NCBI RefSeq assembly: GCF_039541915.1
Contig: NZ_BAABHD010000062.1
Coordinates: 1-18,788, forward strand
Source of the DNA: Nibrella saemangeumensis
Lineage (GTDB): Bacteria > Bacteroidota > Bacteroidia > Cytophagales > Spirosomataceae
Direction: 5' to 3'
Length of the DNA stretch: 18,788 nucleotides
Made by a program: the position numbers and the translations under genes. Positions 6,587-14,309 of the stretch are shown piece by piece (the stretch's first letter is position 1; every line of letters begins with the position of its first letter). Below the pieces are notes generated by a model. That model worked only from the letters and a program-made list of their open reading frames with translations. It ran no database searches and had not been told where the DNA came from.

Positions 6587-8220
6587 ACGTTCAATTCATA
6601 CAGCTTATCCAATTCAACCCTCATTAACATCCACTGTAAACTTTCTAGTTTATATATTTCTGGAATTTTATAGCCATCGATATAAATAGCCGGTGTTACT
6701 GTTATACCTGCATTATAGCACCATTGTTTGTGGCCTTGCAATATAGTGGTTAGCTCTAATTGGTTTGTCTCAGCTGGATAGCGTTTGGCCCAAGCATTGT
6801 AATTCTTGTCTTTTTGATTAAACCAGTCTGTAAGGGCAATAATAGCCGTATTTCCTTGCTTAGCTAATGCTAACGCATGAATTGCAAATTTTGCTGCTGG
6901 AGTAGACTCACTTTTACTGGAAAAAATAATAGTTACATAAATATTGTGATTATGAAGAGCCAGTTCTTTTAATTCCTTAAACGCTTTAGAACATGATCCA
7001 CAATACGGATTTATAACAACTGAAATTTTATGTTTAGCATCAGAATTGCCAAACATTATAGTGTGGAGATTTGTAGGTATCGGTGGTGCTTTATGTTGTT
7101 GGATTAATAACGTTCTAAATATTGCTGGATTTCGTTTTAAAACCATTAACTCTTCATGTTCCTGACGACTTTGGAACCAACTAATTAGTAAAGGCTTTAT
7201 AGTTACCAATGCCAGGGTTGGCAATAGGAAGCAAACCAGCAGATCCAAATACGACGTTGTAAAATCATTTAAGGTTGTTAACTGAGTGAGTGCTAAAAAT
7301 CCCTCAATAGCAAGAATTACCTGTACACCTAGGCATAATGGGCACCATTGACGCACATAGCGAGCTTGATAATAAATTGAGAAAGCGATGTAGGGCATTG
7401 CTAGTAAGGCGATGTCGTTTAAAAGCGCGAGTATATTAGGTTGATTACCTATAAAGACCAAAGTAAACAAACCGCCTGCAAAGTAAAGTAAACCTAAATC
7501 AGACCAATTCAGCCACCCCCAAAGCTTAGCGGCTGGTGAGTTTAGTACATCCTCACAACTAGTTTTAGCGCTTATACTACATATTCGGTCTGTGAAGTCA
7601 TTTTTACTACCTAATTGTTTCGCTATCAACAAACCCGTTAAGATTAAACCAGAAATTTTTGTAAAAAAAAGTAACCATTCTGTATATGAGTAGTTTCGTC
7701 CTCCAGCTAATAAAGCGATGAATAATACAAGTAATGCTCCCCCCGATAAAAACTGACCACGCAAATTGCTCAATCGTTCCTTCTTACATTTTAGGTCATA
7801 ATCAACTTCACCAGATTGCTCATTAGTTTCTGCAAGTAGTACTATGCCAGTCCATTTTTTTTCAAAATCGTTCAATGACATAGTTACGGCTCCTTGCTCA
7901 CTATCAGTCAAGCGAATATTTTTTTCATTAATTTGATTAACTAGAACGTACCACCCACCTTTGTTTTTGAGGTGAGTAACAAATGGCATAGGAATTTCAC
8001 GGAGTTGCTCCACTGTATTTAGTTGAAGAGCAGCGTTATCAATGTTCCAACTAGATAGGACTTCACTCATACTGAGTAGACTGGGGAAATCGGGGTGTTG
8101 TTGCATCGTTTCCCTCACTGTTCCCCGAGTTACTTTTGAATTTAGGTTTTGCAACAACTCATACAACGTATCGATGGCATTATCGTCCGAAACTTTAAAC
8201 AGGTTCCTCATAGTATACAT
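6583..8220 (-). CDS. Fusion of degenerate C39-like, VKOR and thioredoxin-like domains (disulfide-forming oxidoreductase)
   Basis: This 545-residue protein should introduce disulfides into an exported substrate. Residues 1-132 resemble a C39 peptidase domain (FPSLLSMSEVLSSWNIDNAA; then MPFVTHLKNKGGWYVLV; LTDSEQG; KKWTGIVLLAE). The catalytic Cys is absent and the His position is occupied by an aromatic residue, so it cannot cut leaders but might bind them. Residues 150-345 are a VKOR-like membrane domain with several hydrophobic helices, the loop cysteines Cys214 and Cys222, and the active-site CPLC at 293-296. Residues 385-540 are a DsbA/thioredoxin-like domain with CGSC at 407-410 and a VTPAIYIDG segment holding the cis-proline (Pro510). 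Electrons would pass from the substrate to CGSC, then to VKOR, then to quinone. The gene heads the oxidoreductase-glycosyltransferase-peptide unit, and the six-Cys peptide is its likely substrate. Confidence 0.85.
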   Translation of the reverse strand: MYTMRNLFKVSDDNAIDTLYELLQNLNSKVTRGTVRETMQQHPDFPSLLSMSEVLSSWNIDNAALQLNTVEQLREIPMPFVTHLKNKGGWYVLVNQINEKNIRLTDSEQGAVTMSLNDFEKKWTGIVLLAETNEQSGEVDYDLKCKKERLSNLRGQFLSGGALLVLFIALLAGGRNYSYTEWLLFFTKISGLILTGLLIAKQLGSKNDFTDRICSISAKTSCEDVLNSPAAKLWGWLNWSDLGLLYFAGGLFTLVFIGNQPNILALLNDIALLAMPYIAFSIYYQARYVRQWCPLCLGVQVILAIEGFLALTQLTTLNDFTTSYLDLLVCFLLPTLALVTIKPLLISWFQSRQEHEELMVLKRNPAIFRTLLIQQHKAPPIPTNLHTIMFGNSDAKHKISVVINPYCGSCSKAFKELKELALHNHNIYVTIIFSSKSESTPAAKFAIHALALAKQGNTAIIALTDWFNQKDKNYNAWAKRYPAETNQLELTTILQGHKQWCYNAGITVTPAIYIDGYKIPEIYKLESLQWMLMRVELDKLYELNV

Positions 8221-8367
8221 AATAATTGATGTTACTCCACCTTCTGGGCGGTTTATATTTGAGTACGCAGACTACTCTTGACCTTCATACTGACTACAGA
8301 TTTACCACTACAATTTTAGTTTATACCCCACAACGCCTGCGCCAATCTGAGGAAATAAATTACTACC

Positions 8368-11300
8368 TTATTGAACCTGGATTAACAGAACACCCTGTAC
8401 TGGACGACCATCGGCCGTAATGCCTTGGATCACTACCCGTAATGTTCGCACTACGTCTGACAGCGGAAAACGTAACTGGCTTCGTCCCTGACTGTCGGTT
8501 TGCATCATTGGTTTCCAGTAGAGAACATCCCGGGAATCGACGGGACCAGACATAGAGCCGGTCGTTCCCTCCAAATCATAGCGGGGCACATAAAATTCGC
8601 GTTGCACCGAGGGATAACCAATGAATTGAATCGGCGTCATGCCCGCTTGGGATTTCATGCTGCTCTGCATTGAACGTCTGCTTTTGGTGTAAAATGCGAT
8701 AACGCCATTCCCTCCCCGCACACCGTACATACCGGCGGTACCACCATGTTTCAAAACTTCGATACGTTCGATATCGCTGGAATTGTACTTCATCAAAACG
8801 GTTCCATCAGGGTCATGAATGGGTACGCCGTCCATCAAATACAACGGCTGCATTCCACTATTGAAACTACTCACACCTCGTATAAATACCTTATAGCTAC
8901 GCGCCTGCGCGGCTCCTTCTCGGGTAACCGTCACGCCCGTCAATCGGCCATGAATCATTTCGTATAGATTCGGGTAGGTTGGCATTTTGTCATCCACCAC
9001 CAGAACGGCATCAGCCTTGTCGTGCAAACTACGCTGTTGAATATCCTCGGGTCGATTCTCCTCGTATTTACGCGCCCGAACCGTCACCTCGTTCAACACC
9101 TTCGCCGTTTTATCGCGGTATAAATCCGCGTCTGCTTCCTGCCGAATTCTGGCCGCTTCCAGTTGAGCTCGCATCGTCGACCTGGTTGGCGCAACAGGTA
9201 GTTTACTGGACTCCCATAGTTTACCAGGCCCTTCCAGAACCAGAACGGCGTCTTTGCCAGAAATACGTTTCGACTGACGATCGGCGAATTGCGTTACTAA
9301 CTGTACCGTATCGGTAATGGCCATCCCCGCCAGCCGAAAGCGCCCCTGCTGGTCAGCACCTGCTGATTTTACGAACGATTGCCCGGCAGCTGTTGAAGCC
9401 ACGATAATCTGCGCATCGGGTATGGGTTGATTCTTCGTGTTTACAATGCGGCCCCTGAGCGATACGCCACCGAGCGAATCGGTTTCGGGCGTGCCACTGA
9501 CCCGTCGCCAGCCCTGGGTCAGCAGCAGGTCGTCCAGCGCCTGACGGGTTTCGGCCGAATGATTCACCAGGTATTGATTGGGGTTTTGGATACGTCCCCG
9601 AAGCTCTCCCGTTAGCAACAAGTGTGCCGGCAAGGTAGCGTCGGCGGTATCCTCAGGTACCTGGCCGGCATCGGTAATCGACGCCGATAAGGCGGCTACC
9701 GCCGGTAATCCGTTATCGGTCAGCCTGACGCTCAGGATAGCCTGTTCGCGGGGCTGATACCGGGTTTTGTTGACCGCCATCAACACTCGTACTGGTGCCA
9801 TGATTTCGGGTACAAAAATTAATCGCTCGGCTTGCGGCCTGGCGCTGGCATCGTATAGGGTGATTTGCGCCAGGCCCGGCAGCCAAGTCGCCATGGGCAG
9901 GTTTATCTTCGCCACCCCATTCTGTAGGAGAATTTTTCGCCCATCAACCACACGACCGCGTTGTTGAATCAGGATATATACGGAGTCGATAACGGCCCGG
10001 TTCGAGTTCAGTATAGTTAACGCCAGACGGCTTGTATCGCTTATCGCATCGGCCGAAAGCAGCAGTCCTTCCGTTTCGGGTTTGGGCAACGGAACGCGCT
10101 GTGGTTGATTGTTATACGTTAACTCGGCGTAATACGTCCGCTGCGTCTTTGGCTCCAGCGACACGCTGGTCATCCCCTGCTGATTAGTCATGAAACGAAC
10201 TACGTCAGCGCCCAGGTCGTCGACAATACGTCCCGGGATGGACAAACCATACCCGTTGGGCTGAACAATTTTTACGCCCAGACGCGCGGGCAGTCCCACA
10301 ATCCAGCGCCCCCCTTCCGGCAAAATCTGAACGTCTAATTGCTGAGGAACAGAATCACTCCGTATGGATGCCTCGTTGCGGAACAGGTTATAGATAGTCA
10401 CCGACCGCTCGAAAGCTGGGCCTCGTTGGGCATCATCTTCATCGGTATAGGCACGCAGGCGATACGTTCCTGTCAGGAGGGTATCAGAAAGGCGGAAATT
10501 GCCCTGGCCACGTCCGTCAACGATACGTACCCACTGGTGCTGCACAAGCTTGCCTGCCGAAGAAAGTAGGTCGACATGGATGGCCGTTTCACCACTGGCT
10601 CGCTGGTAACCAGCCGCGTCGAGTAAGTACGTACTCATCCACAGCCGATCTCCCGTGGCGTAAAAGGGTTTATCGATGTGTACAAACAAAGTCGGAGCCA
10701 GCAACTTGAACCGCTCGTTAAAGGCCGCCGTGATACGTCCAAGGTGGGCGTCGGGGAGCGCGAGTTTTCCCTGTGTTGCCAGCGGGCCGGTTGTACTTGA
10801 CTCCTTCTGGTTGGCTTCGGGTTTCCAGTCGGCGGGCAACATAGTCGATAGCCGGTCATTCCCCATCGAGCCTTTCACCTCCATACCTTCGGGCAGCGTA
10901 ATCACCCCATCAACCGTCATTTGCATCTGACCGCTGGGCAGTCTCATTTCTGTATAGGCGTAACGAGCATCGGGATAGGGCGAGAAACCCGAGGTCGCAT
11001 GCGTATAGAATACCACCAGTTTCATGGCCGAAACCAACCGGCGTTCGGTCGGTAACCGACCGGGTTGAATCAACGTAGAAACCTGTACTGGCACCAACCG
11101 CTTGTAGTCGTTAACCGCAGCCGCGAGGGTAATCAGCCTCCCTTCCAGGGATACCATTTTGGTAACATCTTCCTGATAGACCAGAAAGCCTTCTTTCTCG
11201 AAGGTATTGTTAATCAGACTCGCCATCAAGTGCCGGATTGACCCTTTGTAAGCTGTCAGCCGGTTACGCTGAAACTGATTGACCTGCCTTGCGTTCTCAG

Positions 11301-11922
11301 GTTTTAATTCTTCGAAACGGACCGTTCCCGCCGAATAAACCTTGCCGGACGTAGTAGCATCGAAATGTTGCAACGCATAAATCAGCCGATAGCCCAGTGC
11401 CGGATTCTCAATAATCAACGGCTCACTAGCCGTCGCTAACAGATGATCTTTATCTTCTTTAAAACGGAGCACTTCGCTGTTTACCAGCAGACACTGTCCG
11501 CCAAAGGGCTCACCGAAGAGTTGCTTTTTAAACTGACGCAGGTGCCGCTCCCAGCCTTTGGGATTCCCCCGTACGGTTACCGCATCCAGCATTTGTACAC
11601 TTACGTTCAGCCGAAAATTAGCTTTTTGCGAAGACGAATTTTCAAAACGAATTTTTTGGGTAGCAGGCTGGTAACCAACAAATGAAGCGGCTATTTCAAC
11701 CGTACCCAATGGCACACCTGCCAACGTATAATAGCCATTTTCGTCGGTGATTGCACCCTTCGTTGATCCATTGACGTAGACGTGGGCAAACGGCATGGGT
11801 TTTCCCGTTGTCGCATCCGTTACATAGCCGGATAGTACGGCTGTCGTTTGGCCATAAGCCAGCAGGGTCGATCCTAGAAGTAGAACGATAGTTATCCAGC
11901 CGATGAAGAACGAGCAACGCAT
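8368..11922 (-). CDS. Carboxypeptidase-regulatory / macroglobulin-like / TonB-plug protein without a beta-barrel
   Basis: This 1184-residue protein has a signal peptide (hydrophobic run about 7-20, then LAYGQ) and a CarboxypepD_reg-like domain at about 27-105 (LSGYVTDATTGKPMPFAHVY). A large middle region at about 405-510 resembles macroglobulin MG2 domains (LFVHIDKPFYATGDRLWMST), with further beta-rich repeats to about 760. A second regulatory-like domain is at about 820-895 (SLRGRIVNTKNQPIPDAQI). A TonB-plug domain is at about 940-1080 (SYKVFIRGVSSFN, PLYLMDGVPI, IERIEVLKHGGTAGMYGVRG). It ends soon after, with no room for the 22-strand barrel of a true receptor. This architecture is recurrent in Bacteroidota, but its function is unsettled. 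It ends 147 bases before the oxidoreductase gene on the same strand, so it might be co-transcribed with the peptide cluster, though its G+C content looks higher. Confidence 0.8.
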   Translation of the reverse strand: MRCSFFIGWITIVLLLGSTLLAYGQTTAVLSGYVTDATTGKPMPFAHVYVNGSTKGAITDENGYYTLAGVPLGTVEIAASFVGYQPATQKIRFENSSSQKANFRLNVSVQMLDAVTVRGNPKGWERHLRQFKKQLFGEPFGGQCLLVNSEVLRFKEDKDHLLATASEPLIIENPALGYRLIYALQHFDATTSGKVYSAGTVRFEELKPENARQVNQFQRNRLTAYKGSIRHLMASLINNTFEKEGFLVYQEDVTKMVSLEGRLITLAAAVNDYKRLVPVQVSTLIQPGRLPTERRLVSAMKLVVFYTHATSGFSPYPDARYAYTEMRLPSGQMQMTVDGVITLPEGMEVKGSMGNDRLSTMLPADWKPEANQKESSTTGPLATQGKLALPDAHLGRITAAFNERFKLLAPTLFVHIDKPFYATGDRLWMSTYLLDAAGYQRASGETAIHVDLLSSAGKLVQHQWVRIVDGRGQGNFRLSDTLLTGTYRLRAYTDEDDAQRGPAFERSVTIYNLFRNEASIRSDSVPQQLDVQILPEGGRWIVGLPARLGVKIVQPNGYGLSIPGRIVDDLGADVVRFMTNQQGMTSVSLEPKTQRTYYAELTYNNQPQRVPLPKPETEGLLLSADAISDTSRLALTILNSNRAVIDSVYILIQQRGRVVDGRKILLQNGVAKINLPMATWLPGLAQITLYDASARPQAERLIFVPEIMAPVRVLMAVNKTRYQPREQAILSVRLTDNGLPAVAALSASITDAGQVPEDTADATLPAHLLLTGELRGRIQNPNQYLVNHSAETRQALDDLLLTQGWRRVSGTPETDSLGGVSLRGRIVNTKNQPIPDAQIIVASTAAGQSFVKSAGADQQGRFRLAGMAITDTVQLVTQFADRQSKRISGKDAVLVLEGPGKLWESSKLPVAPTRSTMRAQLEAARIRQEADADLYRDKTAKVLNEVTVRARKYEENRPEDIQQRSLHDKADAVLVVDDKMPTYPNLYEMIHGRLTGVTVTREGAAQARSYKVFIRGVSSFNSGMQPLYLMDGVPIHDPDGTVLMKYNSSDIERIEVLKHGGTAGMYGVRGGNGVIAFYTKSRRSMQSSMKSQAGMTPIQFIGYPSVQREFYVPRYDLEGTTGSMSGPVDSRDVLYWKPMMQTDSQGRSQLRFPLSDVVRTLRVVIQGITADGRPVQGVLLIQVQ

Positions 11923-12828
11923 AGTGATTAAATTATTCTTTCTGAAAATTGCTCCGTTTTGTAATTATACTTATGGAGATCATAAAAAATTAGGGGTCAA
12001 GCAGGTTAAGGGTTCCTTCTGCTTCGGCAGCCACCGTGGCGCGGCCCGGTTCAAATGGATACTATACTATTGGCGAATTCACTTTAGATCGCTATTTGAG
12101 GCATCAATCGCACAAAAGCCACTTGGCATGTCTTGGCTAATGGTACTTCGTTCAGCCAATCAACAATTCGCCAAAGGTTTTTACCGTGGCTAAAAGCCTA
12201 TCTATTATATACGCTCATCAATAGCAGGAGCTAACTGAGTATAATTGTTGATGTACTGTTAATTAATGTGCTAGCGCTTTAGAAATCTTACTATTGTTTA
12301 ACGAATTAAATTAATAGGTTTAGTATCTTGAAATCAATAGTTTATAGATGCCTAGAAAGTAACTCTTAAAGTTGAGTTTGTTTTAATACGTAACTGAGAT
12401 AGCTACACGTTTAGAAAATCGGCGATATTAATTTCTTTAAACCAGCTATGTATAGTGTGAAAAAACAAAGATTGGCTGTGACTAGGCATTACCCTTAATA
12501 ACGGGGCCGCACAAATCCGTCACGATTACTGTTTTATAGCTTTAGGGTTTTATGAAGAAAATGTTTAAACTTTTTCATAGATAGCTAATTTTTGAATAGG
12601 TTAGTATCACAAAAACATACTTAGTCGATAAGTATTTGATTATCAAGCCACTTATAGTTTATCAATTTATTAAACGGTAACTAATAATCAAGTTTTTGTT
12701 CTATCTGTGGGTACTTTAAGCTGTAGACAGGCCAGTTTGCATATTGCTGGAGAATTAACTTTTAAGCTATAAAGCATTCATTTTAATCCTCGTAAGCAAA
12801 TTGGGTGGCATTTGGCAAGGATAAGGCT
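11923..12828. other. Non-coding 0.9-kb region with a G+C-rich island and short inverted repeats
   Basis: I see no convincing gene here. A G+C-richer stretch at about 11990-12190 stays open in two forward frames, including one containing YYTIGEFTLDRYL, but has no sensible start. It looks like a gene remnant. It contains the inverted repeat TTGGCGAATT (12070-12079) / AATTCGCCAA (12165-12174). The rest, 12194-12828, is A+T-rich with stops in all frames and contains a small palindrome at 12617-12635 (ATACTTA-gtcga-TAAGTAT). The region would hold the promoter of the 1184-residue protein, but no TTTG/TAnnTTTG pair is clear upstream of 11922. Confidence 0.5.
12617..12635. repeat. 7-bp inverted repeat with 5-base spacer
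   Basis: ATACTTA (12617-12623) and TAAGTAT (12629-12635) are perfect reverse complements around GTCGA. The site lies in A+T-rich non-coding DNA downstream of the 253-residue gene. The size and symmetry suit a dimeric regulator, but nothing ties it to a promoter. Confidence 0.25.
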
Positions 12829-13590
12829 TCAGTTTGTTTCGCTGGAACCATCCCAAGGTTTGACGTACAAGGCTACCGTACCAAATGAATGCCGATGCTT
12901 ATACGTAGCCAGTATTTTTTCAATAGTCTTATTGTCTTGAGAAAGGGGAATAGCCCGAGTGATATATTCGGTATCGACAAAGATGATGTTTAACCGTTGA
13001 CTGACCTGACCTTTCACCCGCTCGGAATGCTTCAGTAGGTGTTCGGTTGCACTTCCCAGCTTCTCGGGCTTCTCATCTTCGAAATACCGGTAGGAACAAT
13101 ACCAATACCGGTAGAAGTGATGGAAATTCGAAAAGCAGTACTGGAAACGACTAGGTGCCGTTCGAATCTGCCGTAGCAGGTCGTCAACCTGCCTTAACTC
13201 ATTTTGCTCTGCCTGGCTTGGTTGAATCAGCAAGCCTTTATTGAACAGCTCGTCGCGGTAGTTCCTAAGATACTCAAGGGCTTGGTCAGCGGGAACGTCC
13301 TGCTTGATGGAATATTTATGCTTGAAGTAAAAGGACAACGAGATAGCCGGATGGTCAAAGTTGACCAGCTTTAGGTTTTTGTAAGGCCGTCCGGGCCTGT
13401 AGTATGGCCGGTAAGTCTCTCTCAACTCGGCCGGCACGAAGTAGTACTCCAAATCCGAATCCTGTGGCAAGTCCTTGACCTGGTGCACAAACGGTTTGAG
13501 TTCAATGGCGTGGCTGCGCAGCACTAGCCGCAAGGCATCAAGGGGGGCCGAGTCGAGCCGCTTCTCGGGTTTCTTTCGTTGCGTTTCCAT
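12829..13590 (-). CDS. Hypothetical protein next to the replication origin
   Basis: This 253-residue protein belongs to no family I recognise. It has no signal peptide or membrane segment. The N-terminus is basic (METQRKKPEKRLDS), residues 45-75 are Tyr/Pro/Arg-rich (YYFVPAELRETYRPYYRPGR), and residues 149-170 form a dense aromatic patch with two Cys (Cys152 and Cys165). The C-terminal half holds a beta-strand-like segment NIIFVDTEYITRAIPL (201-216). The gene faces away from the iterons and from rep, a common place for a plasmid accessory, copy-control or partition-related gene, but nothing in the sequence shows such a role. The reading frame is real by length and by codon pattern similar to that of rep. 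Confidence 0.6.
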   Translation of the reverse strand: METQRKKPEKRLDSAPLDALRLVLRSHAIELKPFVHQVKDLPQDSDLEYYFVPAELRETYRPYYRPGRPYKNLKLVNFDHPAISLSFYFKHKYSIKQDVPADQALEYLRNYRDELFNKGLLIQPSQAEQNELRQVDDLLRQIRTAPSRFQYCFSNFHHFYRYWYCSYRYFEDEKPEKLGSATEHLLKHSERVKGQVSQRLNIIFVDTEYITRAIPLSQDNKTIEKILATYKHRHSFGTVALYVKPWDGSSETN

Positions 13591-13745
13591 GCCGGAAAGG
13601 TAGAAAAAAGAAGCTTATATTTACTATAACGGTAAATAAAATAATGTTTTCCCTCCTTCCCCTTTCCAACAAAAATCTGCTTAGATCTTTATCTTTTATC
13701 AAGAATTGGTTTGATTGATTTAGATACACTTAAGCTATAGATAAT

Positions 13746-13755
13746 CAAGCGCTTG
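13746..13755. repeat. 10-bp palindrome at the edge of the origin
   Basis: CAAGCGCTTG is perfectly self-complementary and lies 11 bases before the first iteron, on the side of the divergent 253-residue gene. It could bind a dimeric protein, but no partner is identifiable. Confidence 0.3.
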
Positions 13756-13766
13756 CAAAGAGAAAA

Positions 13767-14198
13767 GTGAGTTTTGAGGGGGAAAATAATGAGTTTTATG
13801 GGGTGTAAAATTCTTGGAATGATGAGTTTTACGGGGGCCAAAAATGAGTTTTACGGGGCAGAAAAATGAGTTTTATGGGGTGTTTAATTAGAAAAATGAG
13901 TTTTGCGGGGTGTTGGTTAAATTAGACAATTGTGGATAACTGAGAGGGAAAAACTACCATTTATTAAACTATAGGAGTACTAGAATATAGCGTTTTGAGG
14001 GCATGACCCACTAGAAAAATGAGTTTTATGGGGAAGAAAGAGAGGTTTAGTAGGTGGCACCCCTGAGAAAAATGAGGTTTACGCGGTGACCTGTATTTCA
14101 AGCCGTTAGCCTTCTTGCTTTAGCTCAATTTGGCCGTTATTCAGTTCTAAAAGGAGTTTTTGTAACACGAATTTTGTAGAAAAATGAGTTTTGCGGGG
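13767..14198 (+). repeat. Iteron array of the plasmid replication origin
   Basis: The 15-mer ATGAGTTTTRYGGGG, usually preceded by a run of A, occurs exactly at 13789, 13822, 13844, 13866, 13896, 14019 and 14184. Degenerate copies lie at 13767 (GTGAGTTTTGAGGGG) and 14072 (ATGAGGTTTACGCGG), and weaker traces at 13989-14001, 14206-14221 and 14245-14254. All point toward rep. Starts in the first cluster are 22, 33, 22, 22 and 30 bases apart, so most lie on the same face of the helix. Direct repeats of this kind beside a Rep_3 initiator gene are the binding sites through which the initiator opens the origin and controls copy number. A+T-rich DNA and a DnaA box lie within the array. Confidence 0.92.
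13931..13939 (-). promoter_or_regulatory. DnaA box within the origin
   Basis: TGTGGATAA on the plus strand is the exact reverse complement of the consensus DnaA box TTATCCACA. It lies in the gap between the six-copy iteron cluster and the scattered downstream iterons, as in iteron plasmids that recruit host DnaA. A+T-rich sequence follows at 13950-13990. Confidence 0.8.
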
Positions 14199-14249
14199 TA
14201 TGAAAAAGGAGGTTTAGGGGGTACCATTCAATAAAGTGGAAAAAGTGAG

Positions 14250-14281
14250 TTTGCTTTTTAAAACTCGTTTTTATACGTTTA
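14250..14281 (+). promoter_or_regulatory. Probable rep promoter overlapping a degenerate iteron
   Basis: TTTG (14250-14253) is followed after 20 bases by TACGTTTA (14274-14281), which matches TAnnTTTG in five of six defined positions. Transcription would start about 20 bases before the rep start codon at 14310. The -33 element is inside GTGAGTTTGC (14245-14254), a degenerate iteron, so Rep binding could repress its own gene, which is the standard autoregulation in iteron plasmids. Confidence 0.5.
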
Positions 14282-14309
14282 GCCTAGGATATACCTACCC
14301 TTAAGATTA

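Noticed and set aside
8380..8390. TGTTAATCC on the minus strand, resembling the LytTR repeat, upstream of the oxidoreductase gene
   Set aside because: There is only one copy, with no partner 21 bp away, and it lies within the end of a coding sequence.
8226..8420. Forward ORF in the gap before the oxidoreductase gene
   Set aside because: It overlaps the end of the 1184-residue gene on the opposite strand, has no promoter-like pair and no recognisable content.
10635..11917. Several reverse- and forward-frame ORFs of 60-110 codons inside the 1184-residue gene
   Set aside because: They lie in alternate frames of a G+C-rich coding region and show no domain or start signal.
12025..12060. GGTTCAAAT sequence resembling a tRNA T-arm
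   Set aside because: The flanking bases do not form the required T-stem and there is no acceptor or anticodon arm around it.
11903..12193. 96-codon forward ORF overlapping the start of the 1184-residue gene
   Set aside because: It overlaps the real gene head-on, its first third is A+T-rich non-coding sequence, and it shows no recognisable domain. I treat it as chance plus a remnant.
12522..12532. AAATCCGTCAC shared with the putative IS end near 18707
   Set aside because: An 11-base match between two places in 18.8 kb is expected many times by chance, and the similarity does not extend.
13767..14198. Iteron array considered as a CRISPR array
   Set aside because: Repeats are short (15 bp), spacers are irregular and partly shorter than repeats, no cas genes are present, and a Rep_3 gene plus DnaA box explain it.
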